Assembly: GCA_024291935.2 (NCBI GenBank) | Contig: CM044310.1 | Coordinates: 114,524,213 to 114,588,212, forward strand | From: Okapia johnstoni | Taxonomy: Eukaryota > Chordata > Mammalia > Artiodactyla > Giraffidae | Direction: 5' to 3' | DNA: 64,000 bases | In this document: one piece after another, positions 35,965 through 47,189 of the stretch | How positions within the stretch are numbered: the stretch's first letter is position 1 | Layout of the letters: each line of letters opens with the position of its first letter | The notes under the pieces: model-generated | Database searches by the model: none | What the model was told of the DNA's origin: nothing | The model's input: the letters and a program-made list of their open reading frames with translations, nothing else | Position numbers and translations under genes: made by a program

Positions 35965-36820
35965 GATGAACGCCCCAGGGGTCCTTAGCGCCTGCAAGCT
36001 GGGAGCGCTTGGGATTCCTTCCCAGGACAATGACGTTTCTTAAAACTTTAACAGAGCCCGGAGGCTAGAACTTTCAAGAATTCTTTGCAGTTGTGAGTTC
36101 ACAGCGGTCAAGTTCCTTGGCTCTTAGAAGCTGAAGTGTTTGCGATTCCCTTGGCTGGGCGCTGGGGTTCCTCTGTTCTCGGTCTGTGCCCGGCGCTGAA
36201 AGCTGGGAGGTGGGAGCGCTGGCGTTCTTGACCGTAGGGGTTAAGAACACGGGAGTTTCTCGAAACGCGACCCTGGGGTCCTCGGCTCCGGAAGGGTTAA
36301 AGACGCCCGGGCGGCGGAGGTCTTCAAGAGGCTAGGTCCTGGTGGCTCAGATCCGGGACGCCTGGATCCGGGAGGCGGGGACCTGGCGGTTGGCGGGGTC
36401 CTGGCAACAGAAGGCTGGGGAGTCTGAGTCTGGGGGCCAGAAGACGGAGCTCCGGGAAGAGAGGGGGCCAGGCTCTTGGGTCCAAGAGGGGAGATTCGAA
36501 CCCCCGGGTGCCTAAGGCGGCGGCCCGAGACCCCGGGAGTAAACAGCTGCCAGCCTACACCAAACCTCCCGCGCGCGCCGCGTGGCTCCCAGAGGGTTTG
36601 GCGGAAGCTGGCGGAACTAAGAATCCCGGGGCGAGGCCTGAGAGAGCGGGGGACCAGCGCGCCGCTGCCAATTGGCTCTCGCGCGTACAGGGCGGGACTT
36701 AAGACCAGGGTGGGGCCAAGTCACCCCAGGGGCAGGAGAAATGACCGAGTTTGTATTCAGGGGCGGGGTCCGGGTGGGGCGTGGGGGGTCCTCAGGGGCG
36801 GGGCGCTGGAAGGAGGTTTG
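35420..36820. promoter_or_regulatory. SLC1A5: SLC1A5 CpG island / promoter region
   Basis: CpG-dense from exon 1 coding sequence through the presumed 5'UTR, with GC boxes at about 36,760-36,805 (ggggcggggtccgggtgggg, cctcaggggcggggcgc). Transcription start not determined. Confidence 0.65.
35995..36480. repeat. Degenerate short tandem-like repeat in SLC1A5 5'UTR/promoter
   Basis: A loosely recurring plus-strand phrase (ctggggttcttggctccgg-like) appears at least eight times with 25-45 bp spacing, for example gattcccttggctgggcg, ctggggttcctctgttctcg, ctggcgttcttgaccg, ctggggtcctcggctccgg. Confidence 0.4.
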
Positions 36821-36822
36821 TT

Positions 36823-36834
36823 TTTCCCGCCAAA
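36823..36834. promoter_or_regulatory. E2F-type site upstream of SLC1A5
   Basis: TTTCCCGCCAAA (minus: TTTGGCGGGAAA) is an exact classical E2F element, about 860 bp upstream of the SLC1A5 start codon, just outside the GC boxes. Confidence 0.55.
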
Positions 36835-37008
36835 GGCAAGGATTGGGGCCTTTAAACCACAAAAATCTCTGGAGCCAAATCACCTAGAAAGTGCCAGGTA
36901 ATCCGCCGGGGACTTATTGTGTAAATCTGCTTAGCTCCTTCCGCCCTAAATTCCGGTCTTTTGTTCCTCGTTGTCAATTCCTCGGTGTCAAAGTAAAATA
37001 CAGATCCC

Positions 37009-37017
37009 TCACGTGAC
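37009..37017. promoter_or_regulatory. Palindromic E-box TCACGTGAC
   Basis: TCACGTGA is the USF/TFEB/MITF-type E-box and also contains the MYC core CACGTG. A second palindromic E-box, ACACGTGT, is at 37,097-37,104. Confidence 0.4.
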
Positions 37018-37499
37018 TGGTGTAAGATTTAAATAAAATGGAGTAACTGAATGATGTTAATCATTTTCAGAATAAAGGTTCTCAGTTCAGAGCTCCACAC
37101 GTGTCGATTAATGGCAGTTATTAAGATTGTAATCCACTTCCCCCTAGGTAGGTAATTTGCAATTATCTATTTTAAATGGTAATTCAGTTTAATCTAAGGC
37201 TTTTGCTTTCACCAAATATTTTGCTCTTTTTATTATGAAAATGTTCAAGCATACAAAAAAGTTTAGAGGATTTTACAGTGAACATCCATATAGCCTAGAC
37301 CTAGAGTCTAGAGTTATTTCACCATACTTGTATATACAATTTCTGTCCATTTATCTTTCTCTAGCCATCTATCCATTCACCTTCTTTGCATACATGTCAA
37401 AGTAAGTTGCAAATATCAGCGCACTTTCTCTCTAAACAATTCAGTATGCATTTATTAATCAGAGTTCAATATTTATATGCAGTCCTCTTTATTATTATT

Positions 37500-37628
37500 A
37501 TTATTATTTTGGGGGGGGGGGCCATGCTTCCTGGCTTGTGGGATCTTAGTTCCCTGACTAGGGCTTGAATCCACGTTTTGGGCAATGAAAGTGCTGAATC
37601 CTAACCACTAGACCACCAGTGAATTCCT
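37500..37628 (-). repeat. CHR-type SINE
   Basis: G-run, gccatgcttcctggcttgtg, then cactagaccaccagtgaatt; preceded by a (TTA)n tract at 37,490-37,508. Confidence 0.8.
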
Positions 37629-37734
37629 TGTACACAGTCCTTTTTCACAAAATGCACAAACCATTAGTGACGCCTGCTGGTTTTTGACAAATGCATATGC
37701 CTGATTTCACTGGAATCTCCATAACCGCTTGCTG

Positions 37735-37870
37735 AAGTTGGGCCCACTAATATACCCGTTCTCCAGACGGGCAAAACTGGGGCTTATGGCCAGAGGAAGT
37801 CACTCACTTTGAAGCCACACCTGAAGGGAGCTGAGAGTTGTAAGCCTGCCTCTCAAGACCCTAACCTTAA
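37735..37870 (-). repeat. MIR SINE
   Basis: gttctccagacgggcaaaac, then ccagaggaagtcactcac; diverged. Confidence 0.5.
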
Positions 37871-37999
37871 AGGAAATCAGTTGTGATCCCCTACCTCTCC
37901 TGGCCATATTGAAATCCTACTTCCTTCCCACCTGGCCTGTTCTCTGATAACGTATCAGGTGTTCACACTTGTAAAGACTATTGATAGTGATCAACTCAG

Positions 38000-38160
38000 A
38001 GGCTTCCTTCTGAAGCAACTGTGGGGCCTTAGGCAAGTCACCACCTCTATAAGCCTGTTTTCACTTATAAATGTGTAAAATGGGAAGAATAATAGTAGCT
38101 CAGACCTCCTTTGGTACTGAAGATCAAATGAGACCCTACATTCAAAGTATTTAGATGGGG
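38000..38160 (+). repeat. MIR SINE
   Basis: ccttaggcaagtcaccacct, then aagcctgttttcactt, then gaagatcaaatgagaccc. Confidence 0.65.
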
Positions 38161-38229
38161 TACAGGTTAACCCCTAATAAAGTTAACTACGACTACTCTT
38201 ATTGTTGTCACTATCTTTCTAAAATATTT

Positions 38230-38765
38230 GTTGTTGCTGTTCAGCCACTCACTCATGTCCGACTCTTTGCAACCCCATGGACTGCAGCATGCCAGGCTTC
38301 CCTGCCCTTCACTATCTCCTGGAGTTTGCTCAAACTCATGTCCATCAAATCGGTGATGCCATCCAACTATCTCATCCTCTGTCACTCCCTTCTCCTGTCC
38401 TCAATCTTTTCCAGCATCAGGGTCTTTTCCAATGAGTTGGCTCTTTGTATCAGATGGCCAGAGTATTGGAGCTTCAGCATCAGTCTTTCCAATGAATATT
38501 CAGGGTTGATTTCCTTTAGGATTGACCGCTTTGATCTCCTTGTTGTCCAAGGGACTTTCAGGAGTCTTCTCCAGCACCACAGTTTGAAAGCATCAATTCT
38601 TCGGCACTCAGCCTTCTTTATGGTCCAACTTGCGCATCTATACATGACTACTGGAAAAACCATAACTTTGACTGTTTGCCATCACTTTATTGGCAAAGTG
38701 ATGTCTCTGCTTTTCAATACGTTGTCTACGGTTGTCATAGCTTTTCTTCCCAGAAGCAATAAATA
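38230..38765 (-). mobile_element. BovB LINE 3' part
   Basis: About 535 bp antisense BovB. The minus frame over 38,382-38,663 reads CASWTIKKAECRRIDAFKLW and RRLLKVPWTT, the region downstream of the reverse transcriptase, interrupted after that. Ends in the gactctttgcaaccccatgg terminus. Confidence 0.92.
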
Positions 38766-38799
38766 AATAAATATTATTATTTTATTAAAATATTTTAGT

Positions 38800-38960
38800 A
38801 TTTATGTTATTTATTTGGCTGCACCAGGTCTTAGTTGTGGCATACGGGATCTTTGATCTTCCTTGTGGCACGTGGGATCCTAGTTCCCTGACCAGGAGTT
38901 GAACCCAGGCTCCTTGCTTTGAGAATGCAGAGTCTTAGCCACTGGACCACCAAGGAAGAC
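38800..38960 (-). repeat. CHR-type SINE
   Basis: ttatttggctgcaccaggtc, then cactggaccaccaaggaaga. Confidence 0.88.
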
Positions 38961-39329
38961 CCTATTGTTGTTATTATCATTATTATTGAAGAACATGTTT
39001 TGGGAGTCCCCAACCAGCTCCAGATGCTGTTGGCCCCTGTTGGTGAGTTATTCCTCCTGGTCACTTGGTCTCAGCCAGCCCTAGCCCTTGACCTGCCTGG
39101 ACAGGAGCTTTGAGAGCTTATGATGACATCTTGCAGGAACTGAAGGGGCCAAACTGAGCTGAGAATTTGCCCGGGACCTGAAGAGGCCACCACCCAGACA
39201 CAGGTGGCCACATGGACCTCCTTCCTGGGTCTCTAGGATGCTCTCTCCTCCCAAATTCTCCCAGATTCCACGCCTCCTACTTCAGAAAGCCCCTATCCCT
39301 CACCCCACTCTCCGAGTCTAAAGTCTTAT

Positions 39330-39580
39330 TCATTCAACACACTCACATTAAACTCCCACGTGCTCGGCTCTCTGAAAGCCACACAGACTGGTTCGAATCC
39401 TGGCTCCACCACTTATCAGCTAAGCATCAGTTTCTTCATTTGTCCTAGAGTCACTGTGAGTGTAAATTTGATGACATACACAGAGACCCTGGATCCAAAA
39501 CAGTCTGTTCATTCCACAAATACTCCTTGGGCCATTACTAGGGGCCAAGTGCCGTTCAAGGGGCTGGGGATTCCACAGAA
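39330..39580 (+). repeat. MIR and L2 fragments
   Basis: gaatcctggctccaccactt and cagtttcttcatttgtcc (MIR +), then cattccacaaatactccttg with ggggccaagtgccgttcaag (L2-like). Confidence 0.55.
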
Positions 39581-39619
39581 AGGAAAAAATTAAAAATAAA
39601 GCCCAGAAACTATATTCAT

Positions 39620-39742
39620 TATCTTTTTATTTTTGGCCATGCCATGTGGCTGGCAAGATCTTAGTTTCCCAACCAGTGGTTGAACCCAGGCCCTGGCAGT
39701 GGAATATGAGTCCTAACCATTGGACCACCAGGGAATTCCCTC
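39620..39742 (-). repeat. CHR-type SINE
   Basis: ttatttttggccatgccatg, then cattggaccaccagggaatt. Confidence 0.88.
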
Positions 39743-39774
39743 AATATCTTACAATAACCTATAATGGAAAAGAA

Positions 39775-39777
<3 letters not shown>

Positions 39778-39824
<47 letters not shown>

Positions 39825-39965
39825 CTGAATCATATACATATATATCTGAGTCATATACATATATATGTCTGGATCATATACATATATATCTGAATCACTG
39901 TTGCATATCAGAAACTAACACAACATTGTAACTCAGCCATTCTTTAATAAAAACTTTTTAAATAA
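39778..39965 (+). repeat. (TA)n, short minisatellite and L1 3' end
   Basis: A TA run of about 42 bp, then about three copies of a roughly 21-bp unit (tctgaatcatatacatatat), then the ruminant L1 terminus (cagaaactaacacaacattg). Confidence 0.75.
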
Positions 39966-40204
39966 AATTAAAAATACTAACTCGTACAAAACTCCTCACT
40001 AGCATTCTAGCGAGGGGAGATGAGGAAATGAACTTGGGTTGTCAGGCGGGAATAAGAGCTGAAGAAAGAGAAACCGTTCATTACCCAGCAGAGACAGAGA
40101 GAACAGTACAGGGTGGACCACTCTGAGGAGGTGACATTTGCCATGAGATCTGAATGACAAGAAGGAGCCAACTGGGACAATCTGGGAAGAACTCTCTCTT
40201 TTTT

Positions 40205-40452
40205 AAATATTTAATTAATTTATTTGGCTGCCCTGGGTCTTAGCTTCCACACGTGGAATTTTTGATCTTCACTATGGCCTGTGGAAACTTTTCGTTATGG
40301 CAAGCGGGATCTTTGAGTCGCAACATGCAGGATCTTTAGCTGCATCATGCGGGCTCCTGTTGTGGCATGTGGGATCTAGTTCCCTGAGCAGGGATCGAAC
40401 CTGGGTCCCCTGTGCAGCAGTCTTAGCCACTGGACCACCCGGGGAAATCCCC
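40205..40452 (-). repeat. CHR-type SINE, long form
   Basis: ttaatttatttggctgccct, internal repeats of the ttgtggcatgtgggatc phrase, then ccactggaccacccggggaa. Confidence 0.88.
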
Positions 40453-41179
40453 TGGGAAGAAAGGGAGGAGCAGGTCCAAACCTCTAAGGCAGCAGAAGAG
40501 GTTTCTGCCCTTGTGTGGATGCTATCAAAGGTTTTCAGATCTTCACTAATCTTTGAAATCAATCCTGTTTTAGTGACTTGGAAGCAGACAGGGTAATGAG
40601 GTTTGTTGTGGCCCCATGCCTACCTGGGCAGGGGATTTGACCTCAGGTGTCCTCAACCCTTATCTGATGCCCCAGCTATCCTACAGTTGGTCCCCATCCC
40701 AAGCAGAGCTATTTCCTTCAAGGGACCATCATTTATTCTGATTATAGCATTGGGCCCTATGGTGGGCGGTGCCAGGGATCCAGGAATGGCCAAAATAGTC
40801 CTAATCCTATCCTCTGGAGAATCACAGTCCAGATGGGGTAACAGACACACCCTCCAACTGTGACAACACAGAGTGAGCAGAGCTGGGATGAAGGACCCCA
40901 GAAGGGATGCTTGACCCTGACTGGGGGTCAGGGGGGGCTGCCTGGAAGAGGAGGCATCCCAGTTGAGATAGGGAGGGGTTGGACCAAACCCAGGGAAAGG
41001 GTGAAGGGACGAGTACATGAGAGGAGCCTAGAATGTTCAGAAGCACAAACCTCATCTAGTCACCCCAGTAACTTCTCTCAGGACAAAGTCCAAGCTCTTT
41101 AGCCAGGTATCTGTCTATTCAGTAATTCATTCCTTCAATCATTCAACAAACCATATCCAGTGAATGGAACATTTTGTTG

Positions 41180-41392
41180 TTGTTATTGTTTCGTCACTAA
41201 GTCGTGTCCAACTCTTTGCAACCCCATGGACTCTAGCCCGCCAGGCTTCTCTGTCCATGGGATTTCCCAGGCAAGAATACTGGAGTGGGTTGCTATGCCC
41301 TCCTCCAGGGGATCTTCCTGACCCAGGGATGGAACCCGAGTCTCTTGCATTGGCAGGCAGATTCTTTACACTAGTGCCACCTGGGAAGCCCT
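41180..41392 (-). repeat. Bov-tA family SINE
   Basis: tttcgtcactaagtcgtgtc, then tagtgccacctgggaagccc. Confidence 0.9.
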
Positions 41393-41616
41393 GCTGACCC
41401 ACTGAGAGGCACCGAATAGAATGAGACAGATGGGGATCTGGGTGGAGGGCAGGTTTCAGTACCAAACCAGGTGGTCAAGAAATATTGCTAAGGAAATAAA
41501 GGTAAGATGCAGGAGGAGTACATAAGACAGGGCACCCTACCATCTGTGGGGGAAAAAAAAAAAAAAATCTATATAACAAACAGTATGCATATATACATAT
41601 AATAATATGTATATAG

Positions 41617-41770
41617 GGACTTCCTTGGTGGTCCAGTGGTTAAGAATCTGTAAGAATCTGTGCTTCCACTTCAGGGGGCTCGAGTTCAGTCCTGTTAGGT
41701 AGATGGGAACTAAGATCCCACATGCCTCCCAGTGAGGTAAAAAATGAAATAAAAATAAATAAAAAATATA
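41617..41770 (+). repeat. CHR-type SINE
   Basis: gggacttccttggtggtcca, then gaactaagatcccacatgcc; contains a duplicated aagaatctgt. Confidence 0.85.
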
Positions 41771-41935
41771 TAACAAAAAGCTTAATAAATCAATTAATTA
41801 AAATAAACAAAATATTTATAAAAATAAAATACGTAATTAGATAAAGTTAAAATAAATAAAATAAAAATTTATTTAAAATAAATAAAATATATAAAAATAA
41901 ATATAATAAATTAAAAAAATATATATAAATATTTC
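41771..41935. repeat. A/T low-complexity (AAATA-rich)
   Basis: Long run of aaataaaat variants following the CHR SINE tail. Confidence 0.8.
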
Positions 41936-41999
41936 CTCTGCATTGACTATCTCTGCAAGAATTCACAGAAACTGCTCAGAATGGGAACTTACAGGAAGG

Positions 42000-42240
42000 A
42001 AGTCTGTGGCTTTGTAGTGCAGCACTGCATCATGAAACTATCATCTTCTTGTCTCATGGCTTAGCAGCTGAATGATCTCCAGCAAGTCACTCAATCCTCC
42101 AGCCTTAGTTTGCCTGACTGTGAAATGGGCTTAAAGGGTAACATCTGCCTCCAAGGTCACGGAGGGTGAACCAAGTTCATGTGTGTAAGATGCTTGGCTT
42201 GGTGTCTGGTAAATCATAGCTTCATGGTATTTTAAGCTCC
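42000..42240 (+). repeat. MIR SINE
   Basis: ctccagcaagtcactcaatc, then gaaatgggcttaaagggtaa, then gcttggcttggtgtctggt. Confidence 0.65.
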
Positions 42241-43049
42241 GATCACCTTTTGATATCAACATGATACCTAAGGGTGAAAGTTAAAAAAAAAAAAAAAACC
42301 TCTCTGTGAGTTCCCGCAGACTCACGGACTGGTGCGTCTGCCCAGGAATGTTCAGGCCCCAGGGACCACTGAGCAAAAGAGCCTGAGAGGTCCCAGGTGG
42401 GACCCAGCACCAGGTGGCCAGGCTGGGGGCCAGCAAGCTGCTGGCAGCCCTCCTGGTAATTAGAGCCCCTGGCAAAGGAGAAGCAACCCAAGCCAGTTGG
42501 GCAACATGAGCGTGGGCCAGTCACGCTAGACTGGCCCATGGCCAGTGGTCTAGTCACTGGCCACCTAGAGGGGTGCCAGGCAGGGAGGGGAGGAAGGGAG
42601 AAGGCTCCAGAACTCAAGGGATCCTAGAATCCCAGAACCTTCAGGAAGTACATAGTGGGTCCCAGCCATGAGGGCAGGGTTTGAGGGTTTGGCTCAGGAT
42701 TGGCCAGGGATGTCCCACCCCTTGTCCTCCTCAAGCTTGGAGAGAAAAGCAGACAACTGGTCTCGGCCAGCTTTTTTGCTATTCAGCCAAACCTCCTACC
42801 CAGATTCAGATTTCATCATTAGGAAAAAAAAGACTCTGAGAAGGAGGTGAGAGGGTCCAGGAGAAGGCTGGGATGAGAAGAAGAAGGCCCTTTTTGGTCT
42901 CAGTTTGTCGCCTGTGAAATGGGCATAGTTTTGAACTTCATCCTCCCTGAGAGGACTAGGTGTCTGACCTTGGGAGGGACTGAGTAAACTCCAGAGTTTC
43001 AGCCTTCTCCATCAGGCCTGTGATCAGGCCTCTCCTCCTACTTCAGATT

Positions 43050-43440
43050 TGCATTCATGCATTCACCGGACCTTTTCTGAGTACCTACTGGGTGCCCTGT
43101 GCTGGGTGGTACTGGGGACCCAACAGTGGCTAAGACAAGCCTAGTTTTTATTCTCCCGGGGTTCAGAGTCCAGTGGGATAGACAGACAGTGATGACCCAG
43201 AGTGAGTAGGGCTGGAATGGAGGAGCTCAGAGGGGAAACCCAGCTTGGGAAATGGAGTCAGGGAAGGTTTCCTGCGGGAGGGGACATTTGAGCTGCATTT
43301 GGAAGGATGTCAGAGCCAGACAGTGAAGAGAGGGGGAAAAGAAAACAGGCAGAGGGCACTGCAAGGGCAAAGACCTGGAGATGAGAAATTTATGAAACCA
43401 AGAAGAGTTCCATCTGGCCAGAGTAGAAATGAAGCTGGAG
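43050..43440 (+). repeat. L2 LINE fragment
   Basis: ttctgagtacctactgggtg, then gggacccaacagtggctaag, then gggttcagagtccagtgg, then agcctgagctgcatttgga-type sequence. Confidence 0.65.
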
Positions 43441-43449
43441 AGGTAAGCT

Positions 43450-43630
43450 CTACCAGTCATGTCAGACTCTTTGAGACCCCCTATCCATGGGATTCTCTAG
43501 GCAAGAATACTGGAGTGGGTTGCCATCCCCTCCTCCGTGGGATCTATCCTGGCCCAGGGATTGGACCCACATCTCCTGTGGCTCCTGCACCGAAGGCAGA
43601 TTCTTTACCGCTGAGCCACCAGGGAAGCCT
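43450..43630 (-). repeat. Bov-tA family SINE
   Basis: ccatgggattctctaggcaa, then ttaccgctgagccaccaggg; the terminal part is truncated. Confidence 0.87.
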
Positions 43631-44099
43631 TAGATCAGGTAGACAGAAATAAAAAGACTGAAGTTAAAATCATTCCTTGAACACATGTTATCTAAGCCCC
43701 AGCTCTGTGCTGGGTCCTGCTGGGGTCTGTGCAATGGCCAAGGCAGGTTCTGCCCTGTCCTCTTGGAGTTTATCACTATGTCACTGTTTCTTAAATTTCC
43801 CAAGTCTCACAGCTCCAGTTGTCTGTTAAAATGCAGATTCCTGGGCTTCAAGGCTATCATCCAAAGGGAGGTAAGTACAATCCCACCACGTGCCTAGAGG
43901 GATAGGAGGATGGGAGAATCCTTGAGCAGACCTAAGACATCATACCTGCTGATTTAGAATTCCCCTCCTTTGATTGGAGTCCAAGTGTTCTAAGCATAGC
44001 CTGGACATCTATATTTTCAAACCCCGGTATTAACCTATTAGTAGGGCATGAAATAAAGTAGTGGGTTCCAAGCAGTGAATTTTTCAAAATGTCAAATAG

Positions 44100-44235
44100 A
44101 GGAGGGATGTGGGAGGGAAGTTTGAGAGGGAGAGGATACATGCATACATATAGCTGATTCACTTCATTGTACAGCAGAAGCTAATGCAACATTGTAAAGG
44201 AATTATACTCCGATTAAAAAAGCGAAAAAAGGTCA
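44100..44235 (+). repeat. Ruminant L1 3' terminus
   Basis: catatagctgattcacttca, then agaagctaatgcaacattgt, then a attatactccgattaaaaa tail. Confidence 0.8.
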
Positions 44236-45149
44236 AATAGAACTTACTGTGCAAGTCATTACTGTTTCGTGAAATTTTAATTTTTGTGTGTGTGTGCATA
44301 CTTGTTCACACACATACTGTGTTGCATGCAAAATAAACACTTTATGGTGTCTCTGATTCAAAACAGCTTGAAAAACGGTGGCTGGAGGAGCCCTGCATGA
44401 TCTCCCTCCTTAAATTTTTAGACCTATTTCCTCACCTCTTTTTCTCACATGCTTTTCTCTTCAAGTAACTAAGATCTTCAGATTTCCCCTCAGGCGTCCC
44501 CGGAGTCTCCATGACCCTGAGGCCGGCTCAGGTGTCCCTCTAGTCTTCACCAGCGCCTTGGACGCCCCCATCCAGCCCTGCCCACTCTGGATGGTCAGTT
44601 TCTGGGGATGGGTCTGTGCCTTCCCTTGGACTGGGGATGGGGACCTTCTCAACCACTGCTGAGTCCCCCCCAGGCATCGCCCTACATGGGGCCAGGCACA
44701 CAGTAGGGGCTCTGGGAGTGTGGGTTAAGTCTTTAAGAAACAGGAAGGAAACGAGGAAGCAGAACCCTTGGATCTATCAGGGCCAAGAATCATGGGGACT
44801 TCATGCTTTCTGGCCTGGCTGAGAAGCTGCAACTGGGGGTCCTGGAGACTGGCCCAGATCTTCCTTTCCTACCTCTCTAGTTATTTATTTAAAAGTTGGC
44901 TTGTCTGGGTTGCTCTGCCCCACCTCCCCCAGCTGTAGGCTGTCCAGTCCCTGCGGCTTGTGGTGCAAAGTGTAACTCAGGTTGCTTGAGGCCCAGAGTG
45001 GGGAGAGTCGGACAGTGCCCTCTACCCAGGTCCAGCCGAGGCCATGGGAGCTATTTTCCAGGGCACTCGACCCTGCCACCACTGCAGGCCCTGCCCTGGG
45101 ACCCCACAGGTGTCCAGGAGCTCAGATGACCTGCAGAGAAAGACATTTG

Positions 45150-45395
45150 ATGCTTCCAGAGAGATAGGCTAGGATGATGGACTCATTGAAAAAGACCCTG
45201 ATGCTGGGAAAGATTGAGGTCAGGAAGAGAAGAGGATGACAGAGGACAAGATGGTTGGATGGTGTCATCGACCCAATGGACATGAGTCTGAGCAAACTCT
45301 GGGGGACAGTGAAGTACAAGGAAGCCTGGCGTGCTGCAGTCCATGGGGTCGTAAAGAGTCAGATTTGACATCGCGACTGACCAACAACATCAAAC
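45150..45395 (+). mobile_element. BovB LINE 3' end
   Basis: gatgatggactcattgaaaa, then gatggttggatggtgtcatc, then gcctggcgtgctgcagtcca. Confidence 0.9.
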
Positions 45396-45559
45396 GGTCA
45401 AAGGCGGAGGGGGCAGGGCCAGAGAGATGAGCCTGCCCACTCCTTAGCTGACCTTGGACAAAGGATTCCACCTCCAAGCCTCAGGTCCCCCGGTCTAAAA
45501 CAGGATGAAAGGAGTTTCCACCCCAGAGGTGCAAGAGAATGAAACAAAACCATGTGACA

Positions 45560-45685
45560 GGGCACTTTCCTGGTGGTCCAGTGGTTAAGACTGTGCCGCC
45601 CCTGGAGGGGGTACGGGTTCGATCTGTGGCCAGGGAATTAAGATCCCACACCCTGCAGGGCGCAAACAAAAAACAAGAAAGGAAT
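45560..45685 (+). repeat. CHR-type SINE
   Basis: ggcactttcctggtggtcca, then gaattaagatcccacaccct. Confidence 0.85.
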
Positions 45686-46274
45686 AAATGGCATGACAAA
45701 AGCCTTTCGCATGGGTCTGGACGATGTATTAAGAGGCAGCATGTTGGGGAGGCTTTTATTACTGTGATTATTAGCTTTTCTCTTTAGAGAGCCCCGGTCA
45801 GAGGCAAGCCAAGCCACAGATGGCGGAGGCCGAGGGGACGCTGGGCTGCCTTGGGGCTGTGAAGGACGAGGCCCTGTCAGGAACCAGTTCTGAGGGTGGA
45901 TAACCACACAGTTTGTTCTTGTGGTCGTCTGGGCACCATCTCTGAGGGTGGCCGCCTGAAAGATCAGGACATTGTGAGTCTGCAAACAATGGCCACCTCT
46001 GACAGCCTGGGGCTAGAGACCTGGAGTGCCCGGTCCCTCCCATCACTGCGTGCAGCCAGCTGGATCCCAGGAGAAAAGTCCAAAGAGCCCTGGCCTCCCT
46101 TTCTGGGAGGAGTGAGGAGCAGGTGGCCTGACTTTGAGAGGTGTTAGAGTCTGCAGTCCAATATGGGGGCGGGTGTCTGAATGTTGATTCCCAGGCCCTG
46201 CGCAAAAGCCTGCTAGGCTGGGAGAGAGAGAGTCTGCGTTTGGGGGGGAAGGGTAGGGTGAAGGGGGGTACCAC

Positions 46275-46560
46275 CTTGTTGTTGCTGCTGCTCAGTCGCT
46301 AAGTCATGTCTGACTCTTTGCAACCCCACGAAGTGTAGCACGCCAGGCTTCCCTGTCTCTCACAATCACCCGGAGTTTGCTCAAACTCACATCCATTGAG
46401 TTTGAGTTTGGTGATGCCATCCAACCATCTCATCCTCTGTCGCCCCCCTCTTCTTCCAGCCTTCAGTCTTTCCCAGCATCAATGTCTTTTCCAGTGAATT
46501 GGCTCTTCGCATCAGGTGGCCAAAGGATTGGAGCTTCAGCTTCAGCATTAGGCTCAAGTA
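46275..46560 (-). mobile_element. BovB LINE 3' end
   Basis: tgttgctgctgctcagtcgc, then tggtgatgccatccaaccat, then attggagcttcagcttcagc. Confidence 0.9.
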
Positions 46561-46609
46561 ATGCCTGGGCCTGTGAAATCTGAGGACACGTTGGAAACCA
46601 GTGGGTCTG

Positions 46610-46965
46610 GGGAATTTCCTGGAGGTCCAGTGGTTAGGACTCAGCACTTTCACTGCCATAGCCCAGGTTCAACCCCTGGTCGGGGAACTAAGATCCTACA
46701 AGCCTCACATGTGTGCGTGTGTGCATGCTCAGTCACTTGATCATGTCTGACTCTTTGCAACCCTGTGGACTGTAGCCTGCCAGGTTCCTTAGTCCATGAG
46801 ATTTTCCAGGCCAAAATACTGGTGTGGGTTGCCATTTCCTTCTCCAGAGGATCTTCCCAACCCAAGGATCAAACCAGTGCATCCTGCATTGGCAGGTGGA
46901 CTCTTTATCACTGAGTCACCTAGGAAACCCTTGCAAGCCTCACAGCATGGCCAAAAAAAAGGGAA
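46610..46965 (+). repeat. CHR-type SINE split by a Bov-tA SINE
   Basis: CHR head (ggaatttcctggaggtccag) and end (gcatggccaaaaaaaaggg) are separated by an insertion at 46,710-46,933. Confidence 0.88.
46710..46933 (-). repeat. Bov-tA family SINE nested in CHR SINE
   Basis: Perfect 11-bp duplication CAAGCCTCACA at 46,699-46,709 and 46,934-46,944 flanks a reverse Bov-tA. Confidence 0.92.
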
Positions 46966-47189
46966 ACCAATGGGTCCAAGTCCCTCTTGGTACAGACAAG
47001 AAAACTGAGTTCCAAAGACTCACAGCTAATTATTGCAAGACCCAGGGGATGAGTTGTAAGCCAAGCCAGCTAAGGCCCCGGGTAGGGGTGGTTTATCAGC
47101 CGCTGGGAAGAGAGAAGGGCCCAATCCATCCAGGACAATGAAGTCTCAAGGCTTCGCAGCCTGAGAAGGACATCAAGATACATTCCATT

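Noticed and set aside
38382..38663. 93-codon minus frame as a candidate host gene
   Set aside because: It is the C-terminal part of the BovB LINE protein, flanked by further BovB sequence.
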